A DNA stretch of 64,000 nt from Acidobacteriota bacterium (lineage in GTDB: Bacteria > Acidobacteriota > Terriglobia > UBA7540), in the NCBI GenBank assembly GCA_021838785.1, contig JAKCCV010000019.1:16710-80709 (forward strand), given 5' to 3'. Below the pieces are notes generated by a model. That model did not search any database. It saw only the letters and a program-made list of their open reading frames with translations, and had not been told where the DNA came from. Positions 1 through 8,537 of this stretch are shown here, one piece after another. Made by a program: the position numbers and the translations under genes. Numbering within the stretch: position 1 is the first letter of the stretch; every line of letters begins with the position of its first letter.

Positions 1-1
1 C

Positions 2-1645
2 CTGGCGCGAGCCCGCTCGCTCAATCCAAAGCTCATTGCACCGTGGTATTACAGCGGTTATTGTCACCTCGTGCTTCATCATGACCGCTTGGCTCTGAAG
101 GAGCTGGAACATGCCACTTCGCTCAACCCGAGGGACGCCAACGTGTGGCTTCTGGAGGCCGAGGTGGCCGCCGAGCTGAACCGACCGCGACGCTCCTTCC
201 AAGCCGTAGTCCACTCGCTGGCGCTTCAGCCCAATCGGCCCGAGGGCTATTACTTGGCTGGGGAAGATGGCTTAACCCTGGCGAAGCAAGAATATTCGCT
301 GGTCATGGCGAACCCCTCGAGCGTGATTGCGCTTCGCCTGCGCGCGGAGCGAAACCTTGGCCAAGGAGTTCCGGCTGCTGCCGCCGCGGATTACCGAAAG
401 GCCTTAACGCTTTCGCCGGGCGCGCCCGACCTCTTGTTTGGGCTGGGCAGCGCAGATCTTGCGCAAGGCCTTGGCGCAGAGGCCGAGCAGGCCTTCCGCC
501 GTTGCCTACTGTTGGTTCCCGATGCGCCGTGGGCACGGCTTCGGCTCGCCCTGGCCCTCATTCCGCAGTCGAAGGATCAACAAGCTGCACACGTTTTATC
601 CTCCGTTCAATCCTCGGAGTTGGTATCTCCGTATGAATGGGAAGATTTGATCGCTGGTGAATATCTGTTAGGGCACCCGGACGTGGCCGAGCAATTGCTG
701 GATGAAGCGGAATCTCGGTTTCCCGATTTTTCCGCTTGGGATCGTTGGATTGAGCGTATTGCGGCTCAGAAAGCCAGGCCCGACGCGCCAGCGCGGTCTT
801 CCTTCCGATTCCTGCGCTCCTCGAGCATCGCGCTTTCAATCACCTTCTCACTCACCGGGCATGGAGATTTGGAGAGCTTCGTTCATCCTCTGTTGAGCGG
901 TTCCGGAAATTTTCAGGCTTTTCGCACGGCTTTTTTGGCACGCCAGGATGTCGAGGCCGCGGATTACGTAGCGAGGTCATTGCGCCGCATGCCTTCCGAT
1001 CCAGCCGCCGCGTTTGCTTACGGTGAAGTTGTTCACAGGCTCTCCTTGGATTTTTTCCAAGTGCTTGACCTGCGATATCCAACTTCCGAGGCGGCCATGG
1101 TTCTGTCGGCTCAGAACTATTCCGCTGCGGGAAATCAGGCAGAAGCAATTGAAATTTACAAAACGCTTCTTGAGAAATATGGGCCCTCGGCCGATGTGTT
1201 GAGGGGTCTGGCGCGGGTGTACTATAAACAGAACGACTGGAACAAAGCCCTTGCGGTTCTCCTTCGGCTTGCCAAAATAGACCCCCACGACGCTAGCATC
1301 TTCGTGAATCTGGGGCGCATCTACTCATACCAGCAAAAGTTTGGGGAGGCGGAGTGGAATTTTCGGCAAGCTGTTCGGATTCAACCTGGTGACTACGAGG
1401 CGCGTCTGGGGCTGGGGGAAATATTGGAGATGGAGGGCGAAGAGCAGAAGGCTGTTCCCGAGTTGGAGGCGGCCATGCGGGTGGACCCCTCTAATCCAAG
1501 GCCGCACTACCTCCTTTCCCAGATCTATGCGAGGCTGGGGGAGAAAGGGCTTGCAGCCAGGGAGATGAAAGAATTTGAGCGGCTTCAACCTCATACTTCT
1601 ACCGAATCCGCCCACCCGGGCCATGGCTTGGTCTCGCAGGAGTAA
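2..1645 (+). CDS. TPR-repeat protein, 5' end outside the window
   Basis: The frame is open from base 2, so the gene starts upstream and what is seen is the C-terminal part (about 548 codons). The visible protein is a chain of tetratricopeptide-like helical pairs with the usual A/L/Y/P spacing, for example around residues 350-520 if counting from the GTG at 71, where repeats carry the NLGRIY, ARLGLGEI and YLLSQIYARLG patterns. TPR arrays are protein-interaction scaffolds; no catalytic domain is seen. The stop overlaps the start of the next TPR gene by 23 bases, and a CRTAC1-type protein follows, a trio often met in acidobacteria. Exact function unknown. The family call is secure, the true start is not visible. 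Confidence 0.85.
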   Translation: MARARSLNPKLIAPWYYSGYCHLVLHHDRLALKELEHATSLNPRDANVWLLEAEVAAELNRPRRSFQAVVHSLALQPNRPEGYYLAGEDGLTLAKQEYSLVMANPSSVIALRLRAERNLGQGVPAAAAADYRKALTLSPGAPDLLFGLGSADLAQGLGAEAEQAFRRCLLLVPDAPWARLRLALALIPQSKDQQAAHVLSSVQSSELVSPYEWEDLIAGEYLLGHPDVAEQLLDEAESRFPDFSAWDRWIERIAAQKARPDAPARSSFRFLRSSSIALSITFSLTGHGDLESFVHPLLSGSGNFQAFRTAFLARQDVEAADYVARSLRRMPSDPAAAFAYGEVVHRLSLDFFQVLDLRYPTSEAAMVLSAQNYSAAGNQAEAIEIYKTLLEKYGPSADVLRGLARVYYKQNDWNKALAVLLRLAKIDPHDASIFVNLGRIYSYQQKFGEAEWNFRQAVRIQPGDYEARLGLGEILEMEGEEQKAVPELEAAMRVDPSNPRPHYLLSQIYARLGEKGLAAREMKEFERLQPHTSTESAHPGHGLVSQE

Positions 1646-2936
1646 ACGCTTGGCTACTTTATGCCACCGCCTTGGCTCCATAGCGGGCGCAAGGCTACTC
1701 GCTTCGGGTTTATGCCTCCTGGTGGCGGCAGCGATATTGGCCACGCCGAGGCCGGCGCTTAGCGTGGCTCAGCATCCGCCGACGAAGGTGGCCTCGGGCT
1801 CGGCGGAGTTTCGGGCGGTGGCCAAACGAGCCTCGCAAGCCCGCCAGGCCAATCAACTCACCCAAGCTATTGTGCTCTATCGGCAAGCCCTCCACTTGAA
1901 CCCGCGCTGGGCTGAAGGTTGGTGGTATCTGGGGACACTCTATTACGACACCAATCAATACCCGCAGGGGGTCAGCGCGTTTCGTAGCTTAGTGGAACTC
2001 GACCCCAATTACGGACCGGGCTGGGCGATGCTCGGGCTTTGCGAGTTTGAAACCCATGATTACAAAAATTCCCTCTTCCATCTTCAAACCTCGCTCGTAA
2101 AGGGGCTCGGCGGGAATGTGGAGTTGCTCAACGCTGTAAATTACCATCGGGCCTTGATTGAAAACATGCGGGGCGATTTTGAAGATGCCGAGAAGACGCT
2201 TGCTGTGCTGGTCACCAAGGGGGTCCTTTCTGACGTCGTTCGCTTTGCGATGGGTATGTCGCTGCTGCGAGTCCCCCTCTTGCCCAGTCAAGTGAACCCC
2301 AGCAAGGATGCTCTGATCAATCAAGCGGGCGAGGTAGGCGAACTCATCGCTCTGGAAGATTACGATCAGGCGGAAACGGCCTTCCAGCGGCTGGTGAAGG
2401 ATTACCCGACCACACCCTTTGTCCATTACGCGTACGGGTCCCTGCTGGCAGACTTGGCACGCTACGATGAAGCGAAGCAGCAGTTCAAGGAAGAAATCAA
2501 AGTGAACCCGCAAAGCGCAATGGCCTACATGCGGCTCGCATTTGTGGATTTGCGGCTGAACGAACCGAAACGCGCTCTGCCGCTGGCTGAGAAATCGGCG
2601 CAACTCGCGCCGGAATCTTTTATCGCCCACTATTTGCTCGGTCGAGCGCTCTTGGGAGCGGGACAGGTGCAGGAGGCCGTCAAAGAACTTGAGATCGCTC
2701 GGCGCCTGGCCCCCTTCAGCCCCGAGGTCCATTACAGCTTAGCCCAGGCGCTGGCGCGCGACAACCGCCCCAAGGAGGCTGCCCGCGAGCGGGCTGAATT
2801 TGTGCGCCTGAACGCGCTGCTGGAAAAGTCTCGCCAACAGCAGGGCGCCGCCGGACAGTCCTACAGGATGTCGAATTCGCGAGGCAATCTGAATCTGCAT
2901 GAGGTGCAGGAATCCGCTCGGAACTCCGCAAACTAA
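1623..2936 (+). CDS. Secreted TPR-repeat protein
   Basis: I chose the ATG at 1623 rather than the one at 1575 because it places a signal peptide at the N-terminus: basic stretch SRRSKR followed by a hydrophobic core (LLASGLCLLVAAAIL) and an ALS-type cleavage region near residue 45. The rest is made of TPR pairs, e.g. AEGWWYLGTLYYDTNQY near residue 95 and SFIAHYLLGRALLGAGQ near residue 335. The gene overlaps the upstream TPR gene by 23 bases and is followed after 87 bases by a Tat-exported FG-GAP protein, so the three are probably one transcription unit working in the cell envelope. No enzymatic motif seen; role unknown. Confidence 0.85.
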   Translation: MAWSRRSKRLATLCHRLGSIAGARLLASGLCLLVAAAILATPRPALSVAQHPPTKVASGSAEFRAVAKRASQARQANQLTQAIVLYRQALHLNPRWAEGWWYLGTLYYDTNQYPQGVSAFRSLVELDPNYGPGWAMLGLCEFETHDYKNSLFHLQTSLVKGLGGNVELLNAVNYHRALIENMRGDFEDAEKTLAVLVTKGVLSDVVRFAMGMSLLRVPLLPSQVNPSKDALINQAGEVGELIALEDYDQAETAFQRLVKDYPTTPFVHYAYGSLLADLARYDEAKQQFKEEIKVNPQSAMAYMRLAFVDLRLNEPKRALPLAEKSAQLAPESFIAHYLLGRALLGAGQVQEAVKELEIARRLAPFSPEVHYSLAQALARDNRPKEAARERAEFVRLNALLEKSRQQQGAAGQSYRMSNSRGNLNLHEVQESARNSAN

Positions 2937-3023
2937 TTAGCATTGTCAGCGTGCAAATACACGTCAATCGGGTCGGGGAGTGGGTACAGATATTATTTGG
3001 GAATCGGGGAGGGTAGGTGAGGA

Positions 3024-4790
3024 ATGAGTTCTAAGGGAAAATCAAAAAGGAGTGCCAAGTCACGGCGCGATTTTTTGAAGACGGTGAGCTTGGCTGGGCT
3101 TGCGAGCTACGGCCTGTCAGGGAAGATTGTTACTCTGCGCGGCGCCGCCGCCCCAGTCCCGGTGCCACCCAATGGTTTGCCGGTTTTTCAAGTAGTGCCC
3201 AGCACACGCACGGGCATTAACTTTATTCATATCAACGCGCGTTCCCCGGAATACTATTTGCCAGAAACGCTGGGCGGCGGGGGCGGTTTCATAGACTACG
3301 ACAACGACGGTTGGATGGACATCTATTTCGTCAACAGCGGCAAATGCGACTTTTATGACCCCCATCCTCCATTGCGCAACGCGCTCTACCACAACAATCG
3401 CGACGGCACGTTCACGGACGTCACCGAGAAGGCGGGGGTCCAAGGTGGCGGCTTTGGCATGGGCGCGGCGGTGGGTGATTATGACGGTGACGGTTGGCCC
3501 GACCTTTTCGTCACCCAATATGAACGCTGCATTCTTTACCATAATAACGGGAACGGCACGTTTACCGATGTCACCGAAAAAGCGGGGGTGAGCGCTCCCG
3601 GATGGAGTGCCAGCGCTGTCTGGTTTGATTACGATAATGACGGCCGCCTGGACCTTTTTGTTTGCCGGTCAGTGGATTTTCACAAATCCAACAACAAATT
3701 TTGCGGAAACCTTGAAACCGGTGAGCGCTATTACTGTATTCCCAGCGTCTATAATCCCATGCCCAGCTATCTGTTCCACAACAACGGCGATGGCACCTTC
3801 ACGGATGTCAGCAAGGAATCCGGCATTGCGTCCTCGCTCGGCATCGCCTGGGGCGTGGTGGCGACCGATATCAATAACGACGGTTTTATGGACCTCTTCG
3901 TGGCCAATGACACGGTGGCCAATTTCCTGTTTGCCAATCAAGGCAACGGGAAATTCAAAGAGATTGGCTTGCAATCCGGGGTCGGCTATAGCGCCGACGG
4001 CCGAGCGCGCTCCGGTATGGGCGTGGACTCAGCCGATTACGACCAGGACGGTTGGATGGATTTGTTCTTGACGGACGTGGATGAGGAAATGTTTTCCCTC
4101 TACCACAATAATCACGACGAGACTTTTAATGACGAATCCATGTCCAACGGCATTGGCATGACGGTGCGGTTTATGAGCGGCTGGGGGGTGAAGTTTTTGG
4201 ACTACGATAACGACGGCAACGTGGATATTTTCATCGTCTCGGGCCATCCCGACAACAAAGTTTCGCAACGCTATAAGATGGTGCGCTACCGGGAAAATCC
4301 GCTCCTGTGGCGCAACCTGGACACCGGAAATTACCGGCACACCTATGCCGACGTCAGTGATCAGAGCGGGCCTGTATTTCGCGAGCGTTTCGCTGGGCGA
4401 GGCCTTGCCATCGGCGATTTCAATAATGACGGTGGCGTGGACGTGCTGATGATTCTTAACCAGGGAGCGCCGGTCTTGCTACGCAACAATGTTGGCAAGC
4501 TCAACCACTGGCTGGGGGTTTTGCTGAAAGGCAAGACCGCCAACCCGGACGCCGTCGGTGCCACCATCACCTGGCAGGCCGGAGACTTGAACCGGCACGT
4601 CTATAAGGTCGCGGGCGGCGGTTACTTATCTTGCCACGACCCTCGATTGGTCTTGGGCATCGGCCCGCGGACCAAAATGGATTGGATTGAAGTTAAATGG
4701 CCCGCCCCGAGCTCCAGGGTGGATCGCTTTACAAGCCTTCCCATTGACCGCTACATTACGATTGTCGAGGGCGAAGGAATCAAGACCTAG
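3024..4790 (+). CDS. CRTAC1 family protein (FG-GAP/VCBS repeats, ASPIC/UnbV domain), Tat-exported
   Basis: The N-terminus has a twin-arginine signal ([15 protein letters not shown], residues 13-27). At least seven FG-GAP/VCBS-like calcium-binding repeats follow, each with a D-x-D/N-x-D-G core: DYDNDGWMD near residue 91, DYDGDGWPD near 152, [36 protein letters not shown] and DFNNDGGVD near 470. The C-terminal ~90 residues match the ASPIC/UnbV domain (GATITWQAG, then [14 protein letters not shown]). Such proteins form a secreted beta-propeller of unknown ligand. The gene follows two TPR genes, a common pairing in acidobacteria. GGTGAGGA precedes the ATG as a ribosome site. Confidence 0.92.
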   Translation: MSSKGKSKRSAKSRRDFLKTVSLAGLASYGLSGKIVTLRGAAAPVPVPPNGLPVFQVVPSTRTGINFIHINARSPEYYLPETLGGGGGFIDYDNDGWMDIYFVNSGKCDFYDPHPPLRNALYHNNRDGTFTDVTEKAGVQGGGFGMGAAVGDYDGDGWPDLFVTQYERCILYHNNGNGTFTDVTEKAGVSAPGWSASAVWFDYDNDGRLDLFVCRSVDFHKSNNKFCGNLETGERYYCIPSVYNPMPSYLFHNNGDGTFTDVSKESGIASSLGIAWGVVATDINNDGFMDLFVANDTVANFLFANQGNGKFKEIGLQSGVGYSADGRARSGMGVDSADYDQDGWMDLFLTDVDEEMFSLYHNNHDETFNDESMSNGIGMTVRFMSGWGVKFLDYDNDGNVDIFIVSGHPDNKVSQRYKMVRYRENPLLWRNLDTGNYRHTYADVSDQSGPVFRERFAGRGLAIGDFNNDGGVDVLMILNQGAPVLLRNNVGKLNHWLGVLLKGKTANPDAVGATITWQAGDLNRHVYKVAGGGYLSCHDPRLVLGIGPRTKMDWIEVKWPAPSSRVDRFTSLPIDRYITIVEGEGIKT

Positions 4791-4815
4791 CTCCGGCCCC
4801 ACTCCTCGGTGAAAA

Positions 4816-4980
4816 ATGGCCGACGCGCGCCCCGTGCTCGCGTGCAAAATCCTCGTCGCCGAAGGGATGCAGATTATGGATTTGTCCGATGAGCTGAAGT
4901 GGACGCTCGCTGGCATGCTTCGCGGCGGCGGCCCCGACCCCGCCACTGAGCCCTCGCCCGGCGAGCTCGAGGAATTTTAG
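4816..4980 (+). CDS. Possible 54-residue ORF in the 4791-5113 gap (weak)
   Basis: The 323 bases between the CRTAC1 gene and the first EutN gene hold no recognised gene. A + strand ORF of 54 codons with strongly G/C third positions begins MADARPVLACKILVAEG and ends in acidic residues (GELEEF). On the minus strand an overlapping ORF of 113 codons (5121 down to 4780) begins at an ATG that overlaps the last codons of the EutN gene by 8 bases, as a translationally coupled gene might. Its composition (runs of R, A, G) looks like a shadow or a decayed gene. I cannot tell which, if either, is real. Confidence 0.22.
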   Translation: MADARPVLACKILVAEGMQIMDLSDELKWTLAGMLRGGGPDPATEPSPGELEEF

Positions 4981-5113
4981 CCGCGATCCATAAACCGCCC
5001 CGGCGCAACGCTGCCCGTAGCTCGGTCGGATGCTTTTGCGGTCCGCGGCCCTTCGGTGAGCGTCCAGGGCAGACCGCGCATCCCGCAGCGCGGGAGGGTC
5101 TTCGCCGCCCGCG

Positions 5114-5386
5114 TTACTCATCCACGTTCACCGAATCAATGACCCCAAGAACGGCCATGTCAATCGGCGATTGCGGCCGCTCGACGGCGGTCATCGCGCT
5201 CCAGCCTTCGGTCACAACCAGCACGCGATCGCCCACGCCCGCGTCCACGGCATCGAGCGCCAAGAGCGCCTCGCCCCGCTCCGTGCCGTCCAGGTTGAGC
5301 GGCTGAACCATGAGGATCTTCCGCCCTTCATGGCTCGGCGCCTTCTGCGTCGCAACAATATCGCCAATCACTCGGCCGATGAGCAT
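5114..5386 (-). CDS. BMC vertex protein, EutN/CcmL family (copy 3)
   Basis: 90 residues, full length for the EutN/CcmL (BMC-P) family. It starts MLIGRVIGDIVATQKAPSHEG with the family's R-V-x-G-x-V-x-A-T-x-K opening, then KILMVQPLN, LALDAVDAGVGDRVLVVTEG and a closing VLGVIDSVNV strand. These proteins assemble as pentamers that cap the corners of icosahedral microcompartments. It is the last of three such genes here; the start overlaps the 3' end of the DUF2283 ORF by 19 bases. Three different vertex paralogues are typical of loci that build a complete shell. Confidence 0.93.
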   Translation of the reverse strand: MLIGRVIGDIVATQKAPSHEGRKILMVQPLNLDGTERGEALLALDAVDAGVGDRVLVVTEGWSAMTAVERPQSPIDMAVLGVIDSVNVDE

Positions 5387-5571
5387 GTTATCAATTGTAA
5401 ATCACGAAATCGGGGAGCTCCTGAGCAGGCACGCTCGTCAAACCGCACGATCCCGCCGTCGAACCCGAAGTCCGCAATGACGCCGGGGCGGACTTCGTCG
5501 CTTTCCTTGATGCGCTCGTCGCGAAGGGTGATCGTCATTGTATCGGTTTGCCGATCGTAGGTTACTTTCAT
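5368..5571 (-). CDS. DUF2283-like small protein, apparently frameshifted at its C-terminus
   Basis: The ATG at 5571 follows a GGGGGG-rich ribosome site and gives MKVTYDRQTDTMTITLRDE, then ESDEVRPGVIADFGFDGGIV, which fits the first three strands of DUF2283, a family of ~65-residue beta proteins often found beside toxin-like or metabolic genes. The expected ending (a strand like FEILDASK) is missing: after RFDE the frame reads ACSGAPRFRD and runs 19 bases into the EutN gene. In the neighbouring frame the DNA reads SVPAQELPDFVIYN and stops at 5391, just before the EutN ATG, a much more typical ending. So a small deletion or sequencing error near 5415-5435 is likely. Role within the microcompartment locus unknown. 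Confidence 0.6.
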   Translation of the reverse strand: MKVTYDRQTDTMTITLRDERIKESDEVRPGVIADFGFDGGIVRFDERACSGAPRFRDLQLITCSSAE

Positions 5572-5599
5572 TGCGCGCCCCCCTTCGTATATTTTTCTA

Positions 5600-5878
5600 T
5601 CATGGTTCATGATTGCCGACGTTGACGCGATCCACAATCGCCACGATGCTGGTTTCCGTCGGCACTTCGCCCGGTAGCCAAGGGAAGCTGGCTTCGCGGC
5701 CGCGGCAGCAATAGACGGTTTCGCCGGCGCCCGCGCCGACGCTATCGAGCGCCAGCAGCTTTTCGCCTCGCGCCTCGCCGTTTTGGTTGACGGGCTGGAC
5801 GATCAAAATTTTCTTTCCCGCAAGCGCGGGATCCTTGATCGTTGCCACCACGTTGCCGACCACTTTGGCCAGGAACAT
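5600..5878 (-). CDS. BMC vertex protein, EutN/CcmL family (copy 2)
   Basis: 92 residues: MFLAKVVGNVVATIKDPALAG opens with the family signature, then KILIVQPVNQNG, LLALDSVGAGAGETVYCCRG and TSIVAIVDRVNV. This is the complete pentamer-forming fold of BMC vertex proteins. A CC pair in the YCCRGRE loop replaces the more usual VV/TE and is a small oddity. GGGGAGA lies upstream of the ATG. The 183 bases separating it from copy 1 hold no convincing gene. It is co-directional with the rest of the shell genes and presumably co-transcribed. Confidence 0.93.
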   Translation of the reverse strand: MFLAKVVGNVVATIKDPALAGKKILIVQPVNQNGEARGEKLLALDSVGAGAGETVYCCRGREASFPWLPGEVPTETSIVAIVDRVNVGNHEP

Positions 5879-6061
5879 ACGGCCTATCTCCCCGCTACCT
5901 CAGTTCACCGTCTCGGTAACTGCCGTCGCGTCGCTCGGAGCCTGCGCTGATGGAGCAACGAAGTGGCGCAAACTTCGACGTCATGTACCCCGTCCTGAAA
6001 TGTCCGCCTGATGGTTTGCTGCTCGGCCGCTGCGGTGACTTCGCCCCACGCCGGTGGGGAC

Positions 6062-6367
6062 TCAGCCCCTCGGCGAGTCGAGTTTCACCGTGTCCACGAT
6101 GCCAACAATGGCTGTATCCACGGGCGTATCTTTGCAGCCGCTGGCCATGCGGGCGGAACTTCCTTGCACGATGATCACGGTTTCTCGATAGCCCGCGTCC
6201 ACTGTATCTACAGCTACCAGGTAGGAAGCTCGGCCCGCCTTCGCCTCGCGTTTTCCGCTTTCGACCTCCTCTGGCGTGAGGGGGGCGACGACCAACAATT
6301 TTTTCCCTTCCAGCCGCGCGTCCTTTCGCGTGGCGACCACGGTCCCGATGACTCGGGCTAATTGCAT
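6062..6367 (-). CDS. BMC vertex protein, EutN/CcmL family (copy 1)
   Basis: I place the start at the ATG at 6367, giving MQLARVIGTVVATRKDARLEG, the standard EutN opening; a longer ORF reaching 6457 would add an arginine-rich, non-homologous leader. The 101-residue product has a longer loop (LTPEEVESGKREAKAGRAS) after the third strand than the other two copies, then VAVDTVDAGYRETVIIVQGS and AIVGIVDTVKL. It is next to the hexameric shell gene, as in most shell operons. Function: pentameric corner of the protein shell. Confidence 0.92.
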   Translation of the reverse strand: MQLARVIGTVVATRKDARLEGKKLLVVAPLTPEEVESGKREAKAGRASYLVAVDTVDAGYRETVIIVQGSSARMASGCKDTPVDTAIVGIVDTVKLDSPRG

Positions 6368-6505
6368 AGATTCACCCGGTTTGGCACGGGGCGGCTCAGC
6401 ATCGGCGGGCCTTCGTCGCCGCGTTGTTTGAACTCGGCGGCAGGCCTGTGTTGCCATCGTCTGCCGAGAACCGCCGGCTCCAGAACGACCTCAAACCCCT
6501 GACTT

Positions 6506-6799
6506 CTACTCGGCCGCCGAATCGGCTTTACCAATAGGCAGCGTGCCCTCCAGGCTCGGATGGGGCCGCGGAATGACGTGCACTGCCACCAGCTCACCCA
6601 CTCGCCGTGCCGCCGCAGCTCCGGCGTCGGTGGCCGCTTTGACCGCGGCTACGTCGCCTCGCACCAGCGCCGTAACGTATCCCGAACCGATTTTTTCCCA
6701 TCCCACCAGCGTGACCTTGGCGGCTTTGACCATCGCGTCCGATGCCTCAATCATCGCCACCAAGCCGCGAGTTTCGATCATCCCTAACGCTTCACCCAT
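6506..6799 (-). CDS. BMC hexameric shell protein (BMC-H, PduA/EutM/CcmK type)
   Basis: 97 residues, a single BMC domain: [21 protein letters not shown] at the start, [39 protein letters not shown] and [14 protein letters not shown]. These are the signature elements of hexamer-forming shell tiles. The short pore-lining loop (IGSG between strands, residues ~37-40) matches small polar metabolite channels of the PduA type. A GGGAGG ribosome site precedes the ATG. It is the only tile-forming shell gene in the window; at least one other tile paralogue or the cargo enzymes may lie elsewhere. Confidence 0.96.
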   Translation of the reverse strand: MGEALGMIETRGLVAMIEASDAMVKAAKVTLVGWEKIGSGYVTALVRGDVAAVKAATDAGAAAARRVGELVAVHVIPRPHPSLEGTLPIGKADSAAE

Positions 6800-6865
6800 T
6801 CCGTGCCTCCCTTTCGAAATGCCAAATGACGGCTCCTGCCTTCGCCTTACACGCTAGGTCCAAGG

Positions 6866-7684
6866 CTAATCCTTGATTTTGCGGGCAGCTTCCGCAACCA
6901 GGGTCGCTAATTCCTGTGTGCTCACACGGAATCTCTCAGGTTCCGTGGGTGGCGAACCGGCCACGGGGCAGCTCTCGGAGCGAGCCAGATTGCGGGCGCT
7001 TGCGCCAAAATATTTCTGCCGTGCCGCCACGAGTTTATCCACATCGCTTTCGGAGAGCAAGACCTGCCGTCCCAACAGTTCGGTCACCAAGGAAATCTTG
7101 GCAAAGTGCTCCACCGTTTCCATGCGGAAGTACGCTTGCATCAAATCCGCGCCGCAGGTGACCACGCCATGATTGGCCATCAGGATGGCGTCATAAGAGC
7201 TCACCAGGGGCGCGAGGGCTTCGGTCAGCTCCGGCGTGCCCGGCGTTCCGTAAGCCGCCAGCGGAATGCATCCGAGGGAGAGCACCACCTCCGAGATCAG
7301 CGCCTTGTTGAGCGACAAGCCCGCCGCCGCGTAGCCGGTGGCCGTCGGCGGATGGGCATGCACCACCGCCTGGACGTCCGGCCGCCGCCGATAGATGAGC
7401 AGATGCATGGCAATTTCGCTGGTGACGTTGCGCCGCCCGGAAATTTTTCTGCCCTCCTCATCCACCACCACCAAGTCGTCAATCGCCATCATGCCTTTGC
7501 TGATCGTTGTGGGGGTGGAAAGAATGCGGTGGTTGTCGAGCCGCGCTGAAATGTTGCCGTCGTAGGCCGCCACGAATCCGAGGCGATGAATCCACCGCCC
7601 GATTTCCACGATCTGTTCTCGCAATTGGTCTTCTGTGTGGATCATTGCACTGACGTGAGCGGTCGGCCGCACCATCAACCGCAT
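6866..7684 (-). CDS. Class II aldolase, L-fuculose-1-phosphate aldolase-like
   Basis: Zn-dependent class II aldolase/adducin domain spanning nearly the whole 272 residues. Visible: GNISAR near residue 44, the HAHPP zinc motif near residue 109, GTPGTPEL, and MANHGVV with the third histidine. Enzymes of this kind split fuculose-, rhamnulose- or similar sugar phosphates to dihydroxyacetone phosphate and a lactaldehyde. In aldolase-type microcompartments of other bacteria the aldehyde is then handled inside the shell. The ATG at 7645 (MIHTEDQLREQ) is an alternative, possibly better, start. It heads the shell-gene row. No aldehyde dehydrogenase, PduL or kinase gene accompanies it. Confidence 0.88.
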   Translation of the reverse strand: MRLMVRPTAHVSAMIHTEDQLREQIVEIGRWIHRLGFVAAYDGNISARLDNHRILSTPTTISKGMMAIDDLVVVDEEGRKISGRRNVTSEIAMHLLIYRRRPDVQAVVHAHPPTATGYAAAGLSLNKALISEVVLSLGCIPLAAYGTPGTPELTEALAPLVSSYDAILMANHGVVTCGADLMQAYFRMETVEHFAKISLVTELLGRQVLLSESDVDKLVAARQKYFGASARNLARSESCPVAGSPPTEPERFRVSTQELATLVAEAARKIKD

Positions 7685-7798
7685 GGCGCCTCAAACCGAA
7701 TCGCACCTCACGTTACTGGAGGCCAATCCGTTTGTCAAGCTAGGCGAATCCCCGCGGCTGCCGCGGGTTGGGCCCGGAAAGGCACTCCGCGGCGATGC

Positions 7799-8425
7799 TC
7801 ACGGGGCCTTCAAAATCACGACTTCGCGTCGGCCGGAGCGGGTTAAAAACGTCTTGGCGCTCGTGCCCGACGCGAGCTGTTCCACCTCTCGATTACTCAC
7901 GGCGGGATAAGGAAAGTTGCGTTGGCCGTGGCCGCCCATGCTGAGCGTTTGAAGGGTTTCAAACCACCAATAGGTATCCACGCCTGCCGCGAGCGAAGGT
8001 TCGCGGAGCAAGCAAAAAAATACGCCGCCTGGCTGGAGCAGACCGAAAAGCTTCTCCACGAGTTTGCCTCGAGACTCTCGCGGCAGCAAATCGAGCAAGT
8101 GCCAGGCACAGATCACCGTCAAGGAGGCCGGCGGAATGCGAGGCAACCGCTCCATGAAAGCTTGCGGATCAAAAACCAGTTTTTTCCCTTCAGGCTTCCA
8201 AAGCGCGGGATCGCCTCGTTGCAAAGGCGCAATGGCGTCAGCCACATAAAGCTTGGCGCGGCGTTGGAGCAGGACGCGAACCGTGGAGGCGGACACCGGG
8301 CCACAATCAAGGAAGCGCGGGCGCGGTGTGTCGCGGAGGTACTTCCAAAGCCATTCCAAAGCAGGGCTTGCCGTCGTCGGCGTGGCGGCAGGTTTTCGGG
8401 TTGTCTCCGCCTTCGATGGAGACAT
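7799..8425 (-). CDS. Class I SAM-methyltransferase-like protein
   Basis: 208 residues with a Rossmann-like layout: FLDCGPVS (residues ~38-45) in the place of motif I, LYVADAI as strand 2, LTVICAWHLLDLLP as motif II/post-II, and LLQPGGVFFCLLRE as motif III. The glycine-rich motif I is poor (CGPVSAS rather than GxGxG), so SAM binding may be altered or lost. It sits between the aldolase and the bactofilin gene on the same strand. Substrate unknown; it may belong with the bactofilin group rather than the microcompartment. Confidence 0.65.
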   Translation of the reverse strand: MSPSKAETTRKPAATPTTASPALEWLWKYLRDTPRPRFLDCGPVSASTVRVLLQRRAKLYVADAIAPLQRGDPALWKPEGKKLVFDPQAFMERLPRIPPASLTVICAWHLLDLLPRESRGKLVEKLFGLLQPGGVFFCLLREPSLAAGVDTYWWFETLQTLSMGGHGQRNFPYPAVSNREVEQLASGTSAKTFLTRSGRREVVILKAP

Positions 8426-8537
8426 GAGGTGACGCTTGGATCAAGCAAGCTCGCCTTTTGGCGAGAGGAAAGTTCTCCCTGGAGTTTGGCGGGCGGGTGA
8501 GCTCGGTCGCCGGCGACCCTCACGGGGGCAAGCGCCG

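Noticed and set aside
5879..6061. Possible extra small gene between two EutN genes
   Set aside because: Short minus-strand frames exist but lack a ribosome site and are interrupted; no family resemblance.
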